64,000 bases of DNA. It comes from an uncultured Acidimicrobiales bacterium. Lineage in GTDB: Bacteria > Actinomycetota > Acidimicrobiia > Acidimicrobiales > Hopanoidiivorantaceae. A program made the position numbers and the translations under genes. Each line of letters begins with the position of its first letter. The first letter of the stretch is position 1. Shown piece by piece: positions 17,540 through 27,446 of this stretch. The stretch covers positions 1,988,022 to 2,052,021 of the forward strand of contig OY282367.1 of the NCBI GenBank assembly GCA_958295755.1, read 5' to 3'. The notes under the pieces are model-generated. The model did no database searches, had not been told where the DNA came from, and was given only the letters and a program-made list of their open reading frames with translations.

Positions 17540-18856
17540 TCATAAAAGCTCTGCCAACTTTACCAGACTAATGCTGGCTTCGGGAGGGGTTTGGGGGAGG
17601 ATGATGCGCAGGGTGAGGACTCCGTGGTTACGACCAGCGGGGTCTACCCAGTTTTGGACTTTGCCTAGGGTTTCTTTACCCATGGTTTCTTTGTTCGGAG
17701 TTTCTTTGTTCGAGGCTTCTTTGCCCGGGGCTTTTTTGTTTGGATCTTCTTTGGCTATTACTAGGCGGATGGTGCCGTCTGGTTCGGGGGTTGCGGTTTC
17801 TTGGGCTACGTAGCCCACTCCGTCTAGGTAGTTCGGCAGATTCTCCAGCCAGTGATTGCAGAGTTGAAAATTCCAATGTTGGCAACCAGAGGGGTTGAAT
17901 TCCACAACTAGTGCTTCGTCATCTTCTAGCTTCCATTGGCAGGCAGAGTAATGGCGGTCTGAAGCACCGCCTAGCTGAGTGCCGTCTCCCGGCTGGGGCG
18001 GAAAATGGTTGGTCTCCATGAAATTTCTCAGCATGGAAAACGAAACTATGTTCCCCAGCACATACTGCCCGCCCATCGCAAGTCGCTTCGACATGTCAGC
18101 AGGCAGTGGCGGTTCTGGCTCAGAAGCCACAACGCCTCCTTCATCTGGAAGTCTTTCAATCTGTAGCTTGGGCGGACGCTGGGTGGAGCGATCGTCATAG
18201 ACAACACGGACAAAAATTTCATGAGTGTCAGCGACAATAGGGAACCACCGCTCAGGCTTGTTTTCTCCAGCCAGCTCGTCTGTACAAATCACAAACTCCA
18301 CACTGCCTTCTTCGTCAATCACATAGTCGTCCAGTGAGGCTTCAAAGCTGGCTCGGTTGGCGACAGGGTTGAAATCTTTCAGTAACTCTTCGGCTTCAAG
18401 CCCGGTTGCGAAGCTGCCAACATCTTGAGGGACGGGCGGCGACCAAGCAGCCATATGAACATACGGCACCGACCCTCGCTGGCCAGTCACTTTAAATTTG
18501 CATCTCGGATCCACCTGCAGGAATCCGTGATCTTGGTTAGGGCTTTGGATACCGATTCCACCTTTGAGCGGCGGCGGATTTATGCGTAATTTAACAGGCG
18601 CAGAAGGAACCGTTCGCTCAATGTAGTTGGCAGACGCATGCAGAAGCACTCGCACAAGGTAGCGATACCCTTCCACTAAATCACGCTCATCGCCCTCTAG
18701 AGCTTCACGCTGCACAACCCGCCCCGCTACCTTCAAAGTGTCGCAAAAATCTTCCCAAGCCGAGCCATCTGCCAACCGCTGCTGAGCTTTCTCTAACATT
18801 TCCTCAGATGCGAAGAAAGGGGAGGTCGCAACTTCGCTATTATTTGAGTTCATCAT
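17540..18856 (-). CDS. DUF1214-like protein, paralogue 1
   Basis: A 438-residue protein with the features of DUF1214 proteins: [47 protein letters not shown]. The N-terminal half ([30 protein letters not shown]) is shared with the paralogue encoded upstream at 18907-20115. Function of the family is unknown; some members sit in lipid or steroid clusters. A Lys/Glu/Thr/Gly repeat (N-K-E-T-P type) lies between the two conserved C-terminal strands and is encoded by six 15-nt units; the paralogue lacks it, which dates the insertion to after the duplication. Confidence 0.7.
   Translation of the reverse strand: MMNSNNSEVATSPFFASEEMLEKAQQRLADGSAWEDFCDTLKVAGRVVQREALEGDERDLVEGYRYLVRVLLHASANYIERTVPSAPVKLRINPPPLKGGIGIQSPNQDHGFLQVDPRCKFKVTGQRGSVPYVHMAAWSPPVPQDVGSFATGLEAEELLKDFNPVANRASFEASLDDYVIDEEGSVEFVICTDELAGENKPERWFPIVADTHEIFVRVVYDDRSTQRPPKLQIERLPDEGGVVASEPEPPLPADMSKRLAMGGQYVLGNIVSFSMLRNFMETNHFPPQPGDGTQLGGASDRHYSACQWKLEDDEALVVEFNPSGCQHWNFQLCNHWLENLPNYLDGVGYVAQETATPEPDGTIRLVIAKEDPNKKAPGKEASNKETPNKETMGKETLGKVQNWVDPAGRNHGVLTLRIILPQTPPEASISLVKLAELL
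17669..17758. repeat. 15-nt tandem repeat, 6 units, in DUF1214 gene
   Basis: Six imperfect units of the form GGTTTCTTTGTTCGG (plus strand) encode a Lys-Glu-Thr-containing 5-residue repeat. The neighbouring paralogue has no equivalent. Confidence 0.9.
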
Positions 18857-18906
18857 TATCTGAGTTCACTGGTTTTCCCATGCAAATAGTTCTCCGCACA
18901 AATAGT

Positions 18907-20115
18907 TCAGCGAAGATCGTCTAGTTTCACAAGACGGGTTGAGACTTCTGGAGTTTCTTGAGGTAGCACAAAACGCAAGCCCATCACCCCGTGAGTGCGC
19001 CCAGCAGGATCTACCCAGTTGGGCACACCCGGGTCTTTATGAGCTACGACTAGACGGATAGTTCCATCTGAAACTGCGGTTTCTTGAGCGGCATAACCTT
19101 GACCCGTCAGATAGTTGGCGAGGTTCTCCATCCAATGATTACAAAGCTGGAAGTTCCAATGCTGGCACGGAGGGGGGAAGAACTCCACCACCAAAGCCTC
19201 ATCTTCGCCAACCCGCCAGTAGCCAAATTCAAAGTGTCGGTCGTCTGGGGAACCTCCAATGCGTCCAGCGTAGAATTCGCTCAGCCCGAGTTGGTTTTCC
19301 CGCTCCATTAGTTCTCGTGTCCAGTCGGCGTATGAGCAGAGATTCCCCAACACCAGCTGCGCTCCAACCGCGAGACTCTTTGACATATCAGCTGGCAACG
19401 GCGGCTCTGCTTCTTCAGAATCATCCAAACGTTCAATCTGCAACCGAGGTGGTTTTTGAACGGATCTGTCGTCATACACCACCCGCATCATCAGCTCACG
19501 AGTGTTATGAGCCAGCGGGAACCATCGCTCAGGCTTCGGCTCACCAGCTAACTCTTCTGTGCAAATCACAAAATCCACATTTCCATCAGCATCTGTCACA
19601 AAATCGTCCAAAGTGGCAGTGAAAGGGGTTTTGCTGTCGTTGGGATTAAACACACCTATCAGCTCTTCAGACTTCAAACCTGTCTCAAAACTCCCAGCAT
19701 CCACTGGCACAGGCGGCGACCACGCCGACATATGCACATGCAAGGCAGAGCCGCGCTGGCCGGTCACCCTGAAACGATAGCGAGGATCGACAGGCTGCAC
19801 CACATGATCTTGATTGGGGCTTTGAACCCCAATACCGCCCTTCATCGGCGGAGGAATCACCATGATATTGCGCGGCGTTGTTGGAACCTCCCGGTCTATT
19901 GCCCTAAATGTCGCCATCAATATCATCCGAACTATGTAGCGATAGCCCTCCACAAGGTCTTGCTCGTCGCCATCGGGTGCCTCCCGATGCACAACTCGCC
20001 CAGCAACCTTCAAAGTGTCGCAAAAATCCTCCCAAGCCGAGCCGTCCACCAGCCGCTCGCGAGCTGCGGCCAAAACCTCATCTGAGGGCCACAAATTATT
20101 ATCTGAATTAGTCAT
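18907..20115 (-). CDS. DUF1214-like protein, paralogue 2
   Basis: About 402 residues from the ATG at 20115, which follows the rnhA stop by four bases; a longer start at 20166 would lie inside rnhA. It aligns along its whole length with the product of 17540-18856: [65 protein letters not shown]. It has a direct junction (GVPNWVDP) where paralogue 1 carries the 15-nt repeat insert. The tandem pair follows rnhA in what looks like one transcription unit. Function unknown. Confidence 0.7.
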   Translation of the reverse strand: MTNSDNNLWPSDEVLAAARERLVDGSAWEDFCDTLKVAGRVVHREAPDGDEQDLVEGYRYIVRMILMATFRAIDREVPTTPRNIMVIPPPMKGGIGVQSPNQDHVVQPVDPRYRFRVTGQRGSALHVHMSAWSPPVPVDAGSFETGLKSEELIGVFNPNDSKTPFTATLDDFVTDADGNVDFVICTEELAGEPKPERWFPLAHNTRELMMRVVYDDRSVQKPPRLQIERLDDSEEAEPPLPADMSKSLAVGAQLVLGNLCSYADWTRELMERENQLGLSEFYAGRIGGSPDDRHFEFGYWRVGEDEALVVEFFPPPCQHWNFQLCNHWMENLANYLTGQGYAAQETAVSDGTIRLVVAHKDPGVPNWVDPAGRTHGVMGLRFVLPQETPEVSTRLVKLDDLR

Positions 20116-20119
20116 CTTT

Positions 20120-20701
20120 CTAAAATAGTCCGCTTTGTTGTCCGGTGTTGCCAGTGTTGTCGGCAAGCCAGCCCTCGTAGCCTGACTCGCCGTATCCCGA
20201 ATTCATCTTTTGATCACTAGCTGCCAGGCTTGCCAATCGGTCTGCGGCTTCGTTGCCAGGGTTGCCAGCGTGCCCACGCACCCAACGAAACTCCACCAGC
20301 CCCGACTGATAAGCCTCAATGATCGGCTGCCAGAGGTCTTTGTTCTTGACAGACTTCTTGTCGCTTGTGCGCCAGCCGTTGGCGACCCACTTCTTCCACC
20401 AGTTTTTTTCAAAGCAATCCGAAAGATACCTGCTGTCGGTCACAATGACCATTGGGGAGCCGACCTCCCGAATCGCTTCCCGTGCAGCCATCAGTTCCAT
20501 GCGATTGTTCGTAGTCTCACCAACGCCGCCACTGCCATATCTATCCTCCGAAATGATCCACGCCCAGCCGCCCGGCCCAGGATTTCCCAAACAAGCCCCG
20601 TCGGTATAGACGACAACCCGCTCGCTTTCAACCCGCTCAGCCGCACCAACAGGTGCTTCAGGGTTTCCTTCTGCCATTACATAAATCGTATCGCGCGTCA
20701 C
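20120..20701 (-). CDS. rnhA: ribonuclease HI
   Basis: A 193-residue RNase HI that cleaves the RNA strand of RNA-DNA hybrids. The four acidic residues are visible: Asp in [16 protein letters not shown], Glu in [12 protein letters not shown], Asp in VTDSRYL and Asp in GNEAADRLA, with the conserved His in RGHAGNPG. A short N-terminal extension precedes the domain and about 30 polar residues follow it. The start at 20701 (GTG) or the internal ATG at 20677 are both possible. The two DUF1214 genes follow closely. Confidence 0.9.
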   Translation of the reverse strand: MTRDTIYVMAEGNPEAPVGAAERVESERVVVYTDGACLGNPGPGGWAWIISEDRYGSGGVGETTNNRMELMAAREAIREVGSPMVIVTDSRYLSDCFEKNWWKKWVANGWRTSDKKSVKNKDLWQPIIEAYQSGLVEFRWVRGHAGNPGNEAADRLASLAASDQKMNSGYGESGYEGWLADNTGNTGQQSGLF

Positions 20702-20738
20702 TACCTAAAGAGAAAGTCGCTACCTAAAGAGAAAACAG
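20701..20738. repeat. 19-nt direct repeat at the rnhA-aceE boundary
   Basis: Two adjacent copies of CTACCTAAAGAGAAAGTCG-like sequence lie in the spacer at the start of rnhA. The unit length is not a multiple of three, unlike those inside genes. Confidence 0.85.
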
Positions 20739-20765
20739 CCATACGCCTCTAAAATCAAAAGAAGG

Positions 20766-23594
20766 ATGATCAATCACTACACGCACCAACTTCCCGACAT
20801 AGATCCTGTCGAGACGCAAGAGTGGATGGAATCCCTAGATGCCCTCGTGGGTTCATCTGGGAAAGAGCGAGCACGCTTTCTCATCGGCCGTCTTATGGAA
20901 CGGGCGAACGAGCTGCAGATAGGCTTTCCGCTCACCGTCAGCACTCCCTACATCAATACCATTCCAGCAGAAGACGAACCCTTCTTCCCGGGCGATGTCG
21001 ATATAGAGCGGCGTATTCGCCGTCTCATCCGCTGGAACGCTGCCGTCATGGTCATTCGTGCCAACAAATTCTATGACGGCATCGGCGGACACCTCTCGAC
21101 CTTCGCTTCCTCCGCCTCGCTATACGAAGTGGGCTTCAACTGGTTCTTCAGAGGCAAAGCCGACGGCATCCCCGGCGACCACATATACATCCAAGGCCAT
21201 AACTCACCCGGCATCTATGCTCGCTCATTCCTTGAGGGGCGTCTCACCGAAGAACACCTCAACAACTTCCGCATGGAAATCGGTGGCAACGGGATCTCGA
21301 GCTATCCCCACCCTCGCCTCATGCCCGACTACTGGGAATATCCAACCGTCTCTATGGGCCTCGGCCCCCTCAACTCCATCTACCACGCCCGCTTTAACCG
21401 CTACCTTCAGCACCGCAAGATTGAAGATACCAGCAACAATCGCATCTGGTGCTTCCTCGGTGACGGCGAAGTAGACGAGCCCGAAACGCTAGGTGCTATC
21501 TCACTCGCCGGGCGAAGCGGCCTAGACAATCTCATTTGGGTGGTCAACTGCAACCTTCAACGACTAGACGGCCCCGTGCGAGGCAATGGCAAGATCATCC
21601 AAGAGCTAGAAAGCATCTTCCGTGGAGCAGGTTGGAATGTAATCAAAGTCATCTGGGGATCTCGCTGGGACGAGCTACTCAACGCCGATGTGGACAGTGT
21701 GCTCCTCAACAAGATGAACTCCACCGTTGACGGTGCCTACCAGAGATACGCCACCGAAACAGGCGACTATATTCGCGATCATTTCTTCGGTCCCGACCCT
21801 CGCCTACGGGCAATGGTTGCTCACCTCAGCGATGACGATCTCCGTGCGCTTCCTCGTGGCGGCCATGACTATCAGAAAATCTATGCCGCCTACCGAGCTG
21901 CTGTGGAAACCAACGACCGCCCGACTGTCATCCTCGCTAAAACCGTAAAAGGCTGGACACTAGGCGAAGGTTTTGAAGGTCGCAATGCCACACATCAAAT
22001 AAAGAAGATGACAACAAAGCAGCTGATTGAACTGCGAGACCGCCTCAACCTGCAAGAAGTCATCCCGCTTGAAGACCTGCGAGACGATACCCAGCCTCCC
22101 TACTATCGCTTCGCAGAAGACTCTGAAGAATACAAGTACATGATCGCTCGACGCAAAGCCCTGCAAGGCTGGTTGCCGAGCCGATATGTGCGTAACCGTC
22201 GCCCCTTAGAACAACCCGAAGAGAAGATTTTTGCCGAGTTTGACGAAGGCTCAGACGGGCGTGAAGTCTCAACCACGATGGTTTTCACTACCATGCTGCG
22301 CACCCTGTTGCGCGACCCTAACTGCGGTGCCAGAGTTGTGCCTATCGTGGCAGACGAAGCTCGCACCTTCGGCATGGATTCGCTTTTCAGAGAGTTCCGC
22401 ATCTATGCGCCGATGGGTCAGCTCTACGAACCCGTGGATCACGACTTGCTCCTCTCATACGCCGAGGGCAAAGACGGGCAGCTGCTTGAAGAAGGCATAA
22501 CTGAGGCTGGCAGCATAGCCGAGTGGATAGCCGCTGGCACTAGCTATGCCAACCTCGGCGTGCCGATGCTGCCGATGTATGCGTTTTATTCCATGTTCGG
22601 CTTCCAGCGAGTGGGCGACAGTATCTGGTCGGCGGCTGACTCTCGAGCGAGGGGCTTCCTTTTCGGGGCCACCGCTGGCCGCACTACCCTTTCCGGCGAA
22701 GGCTTCCAGCATCAAGATGGACACAGTCACATCCTCGCCACCGCGGTACCTGCTTGCCAGGCTTACGACCCTGCTTTCGCCTACGAGCTGACCTCCATAG
22801 TGAAAGACGGCTTGCTACGGATGTACCCCAAAGAAGGTGCCGAATACGGTGAGGACATTTTCTATTACATCACGATCTACAACGAAAACTATGAGCAACC
22901 TCGCCGTGCCGATCACATTTCAGACGAAGACATTATCGGCGGTCTGTATCGCTGGTCATCAGGGCCGGGCGATTCGGGCGAAGGCGTGCCAGGAGAAATA
23001 GGGATGGCTGACGAGATTGGGATGACAGGCGAAGGCGTGCCGGGGGAAACTGCTAGCAACTATGTCACCATTTTATTTTCTGGCCCAGCACAAAAAGCAG
23101 CGCGCGATGCCCAGCGGGAGCTTGCCGAGCACTATGACGTGTCAGCCGAACTTTGGAGTGCGACTTCTTACAAGACCTTACGCGAAGAAGCCCTGGATGT
23201 CGAACGGTGGAACCGCCTACACCCCGAGGAGACCCCGCGTGTCTCCGCGGTCGCCCGAAAACTTGCTGACAGCCGAGGCCCGATTGTGGCCGTTACCGAC
23301 TATCTCACTCTCGTTCCCGATCAGATCTCTCGCTGGACTCCTCGCCCGATGATCTCTTTGGGCACAGACGGCTTCGGTCGCAGCGACACTCGCCCGGCAA
23401 TGCGACGCTTCTTTGAAGTGGACGCAGCACATGTTGTGATTGCTGCTCTCACTGGCTTGGCACGGGAAGGTAGCATCGTAGCCTCTGTGATAACTGATGC
23501 TCTGCAACGCTACGACATAGATACAGATCGCACCAACCCATACTGGTATGACTGCGGCCCGGCACTGCCAGAAGATCACACAGACATTTCTTGA
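20766..23594 (+). CDS. aceE: pyruvate dehydrogenase E1, homodimeric
   Basis: A 942-residue homodimeric E1 that decarboxylates pyruvate with thiamine diphosphate and passes the acetyl group to E2. Visible features: FYDGIGGHLSTFASSASLYE near the N-terminus, the TPP motif GDGEVDEPETLG through NCNLQRLDGPVRGN, EGFQHQDGHSH, and DGFGRSDTRPAMRRFFEVDA near the C-terminus. Length is usual for the family (about 890-920) plus an insert at residues about 738-762 rich in Gly/Glu/Met, encoded by a repeat-containing stretch. A GAAGG ribosome site lies almost directly before the ATG, and TAAAAT lies about 10 bases further up. Confidence 0.92.
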   Translation: MINHYTHQLPDIDPVETQEWMESLDALVGSSGKERARFLIGRLMERANELQIGFPLTVSTPYINTIPAEDEPFFPGDVDIERRIRRLIRWNAAVMVIRANKFYDGIGGHLSTFASSASLYEVGFNWFFRGKADGIPGDHIYIQGHNSPGIYARSFLEGRLTEEHLNNFRMEIGGNGISSYPHPRLMPDYWEYPTVSMGLGPLNSIYHARFNRYLQHRKIEDTSNNRIWCFLGDGEVDEPETLGAISLAGRSGLDNLIWVVNCNLQRLDGPVRGNGKIIQELESIFRGAGWNVIKVIWGSRWDELLNADVDSVLLNKMNSTVDGAYQRYATETGDYIRDHFFGPDPRLRAMVAHLSDDDLRALPRGGHDYQKIYAAYRAAVETNDRPTVILAKTVKGWTLGEGFEGRNATHQIKKMTTKQLIELRDRLNLQEVIPLEDLRDDTQPPYYRFAEDSEEYKYMIARRKALQGWLPSRYVRNRRPLEQPEEKIFAEFDEGSDGREVSTTMVFTTMLRTLLRDPNCGARVVPIVADEARTFGMDSLFREFRIYAPMGQLYEPVDHDLLLSYAEGKDGQLLEEGITEAGSIAEWIAAGTSYANLGVPMLPMYAFYSMFGFQRVGDSIWSAADSRARGFLFGATAGRTTLSGEGFQHQDGHSHILATAVPACQAYDPAFAYELTSIVKDGLLRMYPKEGAEYGEDIFYYITIYNENYEQPRRADHISDEDIIGGLYRWSSGPGDSGEGVPGEIGMADEIGMTGEGVPGETASNYVTILFSGPAQKAARDAQRELAEHYDVSAELWSATSYKTLREEALDVERWNRLHPEETPRVSAVARKLADSRGPIVAVTDYLTLVPDQISRWTPRPMISLGTDGFGRSDTRPAMRRFFEVDAAHVVIAALTGLAREGSIVASVITDALQRYDIDTDRTNPYWYDCGPALPEDHTDIS
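22977..23049. repeat. low-complexity repeat insert in aceE
   Basis: Two copies of a 22-base element beginning GGCGAAGGCGTGCC lie 51 bases apart with shorter degenerate units between them. They encode a Gly-Glu-x-Pro-Gly-Glu type linker not expected in E1. Confidence 0.75.
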
Positions 23595-23600
23595 CTGCTC

Positions 23601-23622
23601 TCGCCAGACTATCGCCAGACTA
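23601..23622. repeat. 11-nt direct repeat after aceE
   Basis: TCGCCAGACTA occurs twice head to tail in the spacer between aceE and the glycosylase gene. Confidence 0.85.
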
Positions 23623-23641
23623 TATTTCGAAAGGCATAAAT

Positions 23642-24223
23642 ATGACCACAGGAACACTCGCCATCACCGGCATCGCCGAAGCTGATGACCTCGTGAACAC
23701 CGACCCTCTGGCCCTGTTGTTGGGTATGATGCTGGATCAGCAGATACCTATGGAGCGGGCATTCACATCACCATGGCAGCTCAAAGACCGCCTCGGCAAC
23801 CGCCTAGACGCCGAACTGATCGCCACCTTACCCGAAGACAAACTCATGGCAGCCTTCAAAGAAAAGCCCGCTCTGCACCGCTTCCCCGGCTCTATGGCCA
23901 CAAGGGCCCAAACTCTCTGCCAGCACATAGTTGAAAACTACGACGGCGATGCCGCAACTCTCTGGGAAACAGCCGAAAGCGGCGAAGAAATCCACAAGCG
24001 ACTAGTAGCCCTGCCAGGCTTCGGCAAAGAAAAATCAATGATCTTCACAGCAGTGCTGGCTAAACGTTTCGGCATAAAGCCAGAAGGTTGGGAAAAAGCT
24101 GCGGGACCTTTCGCAGACAACACCCCCCGCTCCGTCGCCGATATCTACGACGCTGCCTCCTTGGCAGAAGTCCGCGCTTGGAAGAAAGCTCAAAAAGCCA
24201 AAGGTAAAACCAAGCAAGACTGA
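23642..24223 (+). CDS. HhH-GPD base-excision repair protein
   Basis: A 193-residue protein with a helix-hairpin-helix LVALPGFGKEKSMIF in the second half and the N-terminal LLLGMMLDQQIPMERAF helix seen in an actinobacterial HhH-GPD family of predicted DNA glycosylases. The C-terminus is Lys-rich (KKAQKAKGKTK). It would recognise damaged bases and flip them out; the specific lesion and whether catalytic residues are complete cannot be judged. ATG at 23642 is preceded by GAAAGG, a good ribosome site. Confidence 0.75.
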   Translation: MTTGTLAITGIAEADDLVNTDPLALLLGMMLDQQIPMERAFTSPWQLKDRLGNRLDAELIATLPEDKLMAAFKEKPALHRFPGSMATRAQTLCQHIVENYDGDAATLWETAESGEEIHKRLVALPGFGKEKSMIFTAVLAKRFGIKPEGWEKAAGPFADNTPRSVADIYDAASLAEVRAWKKAQKAKGKTKQD

Positions 24224-24232
24224 CATCGCCAT

Positions 24233-24273
24233 GTTTGATTGGTCGACATATTTGTTTGATTAGTCAACATATT
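24233..24273. repeat. 21-nt direct repeat across the alr stop codon
   Basis: GTTTGATTGGTCGACATATT and GTTTGATTAGTCAACATATT stand 21 bases apart. The second copy overlaps the last codons and stop of alr. Confidence 0.85.
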
Positions 24274-25414
24274 CTCGGCGGACCCTCTTCCCTACATCGC
24301 AGACGACTTCGTAAGGAATTGTGTTTGCCTTATGAGCTATTTCAGCAGCGGTGATGGTTTCGCTACCTTGATTGCCGATTAAGACTACTTCGTCACCTGT
24401 CTGGACGGAAGCGGCTAAGCCCACATCTACCATTAGCTGATCCATTGTCACTGCTCCGACCACAGGGCAACGTTGGCCGCCGATCAGCACAACGCCACCT
24501 TGAAGTCCGAAGTCGCGGCGCACTCCGTCCGCGTATCCGATAGGGACGGTGGCTACTGCTGTGTCGGCGGAAAATTCGTGAAGTTGACCATAGGAGATGC
24601 GCTCCCCCGCTAGCACCTTCTTCACGAATGAGACTTCAGAGCGTAGCTGCATAGCTGGACGGAGCTGCTGGAGTGCTCTATTTGATGCTTCAGACAAACC
24701 TGCCTGAGAGTCAATTTCAGAAGCATAAGGTAGCGGAGATATCCCATACACGGAGATGCCGACCCGCACAAGGTCGTAGTGAGAACGGCGGCGAGTTAGC
24801 AAAGCGGCTGAATTGGCAGCGTGGCGAACAGGCGGTTTGATGCCTGCGGCGGCTATTTCTTCTAGGGCTTTATCAAAGCGATCGAGCTGAGTGTCGGCAA
24901 ATGGATTGTTGATATCGTCGGCGGTGGCGCAGTGTGTCCAGATGCCTTCCAGCGCGAGACCGGGTTTGTCGCTCAAAGTTTGTGCCAGATGTGAGGCTTC
25001 GTCTGGCGGCACGCCCACTCTGTGCATACCAGTGTCTATCTTGAGATGCACTCCTAAAGGCTCAGTGGCAGTGCTTTGGGCTGCTGTTACAGCCGCAATG
25101 CCCTCGGGGGAATAAACGGTAGGGCGCAGTCGGTGAGACACTACTTCAATCATCTCTTTGGGGCGTGGCTCAGACAACAGCAAAATGGGGGCTTCAATGC
25201 CTCCCTCACGCAATTCTGCGCCTTCTTCCACAAGAGCAACAGCTAGCCAAGATGCTCCTGCAGACATAGCCGTGCGAGCCACAGGCACTGCGCCGTGTCC
25301 GTAGCCGTCAGCTTTTACCACCACACACAACTTTGCTGGGGCTGTCAGATCAGCCAACAAACTCACATTATGAGCAACAGCAGAAAGGTCAATTTGGGCA
25401 CTGGTAGGTCGCAT
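24260..25414 (-). CDS. alr: alanine racemase
   Basis: A 384-residue PLP enzyme that makes D-alanine for peptidoglycan. CVVVKADGYGHGAVPVA near residue 30 carries the PLP-binding Lys; VRVGISVYGISPLP and VPIGYADGVRRDF are typical, and the second catalytic Tyr is in the ISYGQLH region. Length and order are normal. It lies in the conserved actinobacterial cluster glmS-acpS-nnr-alr, all minus strand. Start is the ATG at 25414. Confidence 0.92.
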   Translation of the reverse strand: MRPTSAQIDLSAVAHNVSLLADLTAPAKLCVVVKADGYGHGAVPVARTAMSAGASWLAVALVEEGAELREGGIEAPILLLSEPRPKEMIEVVSHRLRPTVYSPEGIAAVTAAQSTATEPLGVHLKIDTGMHRVGVPPDEASHLAQTLSDKPGLALEGIWTHCATADDINNPFADTQLDRFDKALEEIAAAGIKPPVRHAANSAALLTRRRSHYDLVRVGISVYGISPLPYASEIDSQAGLSEASNRALQQLRPAMQLRSEVSFVKKVLAGERISYGQLHEFSADTAVATVPIGYADGVRRDFGLQGGVVLIGGQRCPVVGAVTMDQLMVDVGLAASVQTGDEVVLIGNQGSETITAAEIAHKANTIPYEVVCDVGKRVRREYVD

Positions 25415-25470
25415 CGGTTCTTGCTTTCAAGAGGTTCTTGCTTCAAATTTTAGAGCAACTAATCAAAATG

Positions 25471-27048
25471 CTATTTGCACGGCTGCCAAGCTTGGGGCAG
25501 AAGATTACATATGTCGCTGGCAACGAGGCCGTGAGCTACACCAAGGCGTGCGGCTCGGCCGTGCAGTTCTGCTCCTAGTGCTGCTGCCTGAAAAGCATCT
25601 AACCCTTGAGCCAGAAGCGCACCTATGACACCTGCTAAAACATCGCCTGTTCCTGCTGTGGCAAGTCGCTGGTCGCCTGCTGCGCTCAGCAATACTGAGC
25701 CGTCAGGGTGAGAGACAACGGTGGTGGATCCCTTCAGCAACACCACAGCACCAGTGGCCTTTGCTAAGCCTCTAGTTGCCTTGATCCTGTCGGTGCCAGG
25801 TGGGCTACCAAAGAGATAGACATATTCTCTATCGTGTGGGGTCAAGACAACTTGTGATTTTTGCGCCACAATAGGTGCTTCCAAGAAGTTTTTACCAAGT
25901 GCTTCCAGCGCACCGCCGTCTATGACCATCGCCAACTTGCCTGAAATCACGGCATCGGATTCCAACAACTGCTGCAAACTCTGCTGGGTTTGCTCACACG
26001 GTGAAAGACCGGGGCCGACCACGAGCGAATGAAATCTGTTTGATGCTTGCGCCACCGCCTCGCCCCAGCATTTCTCTGGCAAAGCAAATCTCACTACCTC
26101 TTGCGATGCGGGAAATCCTTCGCTAGCTAAATCTCCACTGCTAAAACCTTCGCTGCTAAAACCTTCGCTAACAAAATCTTCACTGTCAGAATTTTCGCTG
26201 TCTAAATCTTCTGTGACTAAATCTTGTGTGCCGGGTGTGCTCAGCCGCACATAGCCTGCTCCTCCTCTGTAAGCTGCGCTGGCTGCTAAGAGCGGTGCAC
26301 CTGCCATTCCCGGCGAGCCGCCCACAACCCAACAGGCGGCATTCCATTTGTGAGCATTAGCATCGCGCTTTGGCAACATAGCAGCCAGGCTGTCGTCGGT
26401 GAGCACATAGGCACTAGTACCTGAAGCGTCCATTCCGATATCTGCCACCTCAACTTCTCCGCTGTAGATTTTCCCTTCGCCAAAAAGTAGCCCAGGCTTA
26501 AATGCTCCGAAAGTAACCGTCGCGTTTGCCCGCAAAGCCTCGCCTAATACTTGACCTGTCAAACCACAGACTCCCGATGGAATGTCAACTGCCAGCACGG
26601 GGATATCTGCAGATAGAGATTTGACGAGATCAGGCAATACATACGGACGAGAAAGACCAGTACCGCAGACAGCGTCAATGACGAGGGTTACCTGTTGGAA
26701 AGACTTAGGCAAAGCAGTCAGGCAAGTCTCACCTGCCGCCTCGAATGCTTGCCCCTCTAGCACTGCTACTTCCAATACTTGAGCACCCCAGCTTCGTAAT
26801 CTTCTGGTAGCTTCTTTGCCGTCTTTGCCATTGTTGCCCTTGCCTGTCAACACGAGTACTTGTCGCCCGTAACATTTCCCCAACATTTTCCTAGCTTTTG
26901 CCGCCACCGCCTCACCTGCCCGTGAGATGAGCACTTCCAAGGGTTTGAGGTGCTCTTTTGACATTTCGTCAATAGTCGCCTTGTCAATAGCGGCCATCTC
27001 TTCTGGGGTGACAACCGCAAACATTGCTGACATTGAACTTACCTTCAT
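25471..27048 (-). CDS. nnr: bifunctional NAD(P)HX epimerase/dehydratase
   Basis: A 525-residue fusion. The N-terminal epimerase (YjeF_N) has VLTGKGNNGKDGKEATR and AVDIPSGVCGLTGQV; the C-terminal ADP-dependent dehydratase has VVGGSPGMAGAPLLAASAAY, LTPHDREY, LLKGSTTVV and the catalytic AGTGDVLAGVIGALL. It repairs damaged NADH/NADPH hydrates. Between the first dehydratase strand and the rest, residues about 273-312 are a Ser/Glu/Asp/Phe-rich repeat (D-S-E-N-S, E-G-F-S-S type), encoded by eight 15-nt units. This insert interrupts a conserved domain. It precedes alr and follows acpS in the same cluster. Confidence 0.9.
   Translation of the reverse strand: MKVSSMSAMFAVVTPEEMAAIDKATIDEMSKEHLKPLEVLISRAGEAVAAKARKMLGKCYGRQVLVLTGKGNNGKDGKEATRRLRSWGAQVLEVAVLEGQAFEAAGETCLTALPKSFQQVTLVIDAVCGTGLSRPYVLPDLVKSLSADIPVLAVDIPSGVCGLTGQVLGEALRANATVTFGAFKPGLLFGEGKIYSGEVEVADIGMDASGTSAYVLTDDSLAAMLPKRDANAHKWNAACWVVGGSPGMAGAPLLAASAAYRGGAGYVRLSTPGTQDLVTEDLDSENSDSEDFVSEGFSSEGFSSGDLASEGFPASQEVVRFALPEKCWGEAVAQASNRFHSLVVGPGLSPCEQTQQSLQQLLESDAVISGKLAMVIDGGALEALGKNFLEAPIVAQKSQVVLTPHDREYVYLFGSPPGTDRIKATRGLAKATGAVVLLKGSTTVVSHPDGSVLLSAAGDQRLATAGTGDVLAGVIGALLAQGLDAFQAAALGAELHGRAARLGVAHGLVASDICNLLPQAWQPCK
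26112..26231. repeat. 15-nt tandem repeat, 8 units, in nnr
   Basis: Eight imperfect units such as TAAAACCTTCGCTGC (plus strand) follow each other without gaps and encode the acidic Ser/Glu/Phe repeat inside the dehydratase domain. It is among the longest arrays in the window. Confidence 0.92.
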
Positions 27049-27067
27049 TTTGTTGACTGCCTAGTTA

Positions 27068-27100
27068 TAGCCCAGTCATAGCCCAGTCATTGCCCAATCA
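27068..27100. repeat. 11-nt tandem repeat across the acpS stop codon
   Basis: Three units of TAGCCCAGTCA-like sequence run through the 3' end and stop of acpS. The unit is not a multiple of three, and copies inside the frame alter only the last residues. Confidence 0.8.
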
Positions 27101-27446
27101 CCACAGCCATAGCTGTGCTGTCGGTGTGAGAAAGGCTCACATGCCACCTCGTGACACCCGCTTCGTCTTGAAGACGGCGAGCCCCTCCGCTTAGCACTAT
27201 TTCAGGTGCTCCTGAGCCTGCCCGTTGCACTTCTATGTCGCGGAACCGCAACCCGCCGATGCCTAAAGCTTTCATAACTGCTTCTTTAGCAGCAAAACGC
27301 GCTGCCAAGCTAGGAACGGGGTCGACATGCTGTTCGGCATAAGCCTGCTCGTTCGGCGAGAAAAGCCGCGAGCGCAAAGCGGGGGTACGAGCCAGTGCAC
27401 GGCGCATCCGCTCAACTTCCACCAGATCTGCCCCTAGACCGATCAC
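27087..27446 (-). CDS. acpS: holo-acyl-carrier-protein synthase
   Basis: A 119-residue AcpS that transfers phosphopantetheine from CoA to the acyl carrier protein. GLGADLVEVERMRRAL near the start holds the metal-binding Asp, and AARFAAKEAVMKALG the conserved Glu-Lys; VSLSHTDSTAMAVV closes the domain. It overlaps the end of glmS by four bases, so the two are coupled. The C-terminal codons coincide with an 11-nt repeat. Confidence 0.92.
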   Translation of the reverse strand: MIGLGADLVEVERMRRALARTPALRSRLFSPNEQAYAEQHVDPVPSLAARFAAKEAVMKALGIGGLRFRDIEVQRAGSGAPEIVLSGGARRLQDEAGVTRWHVSLSHTDSTAMAVVIGQ

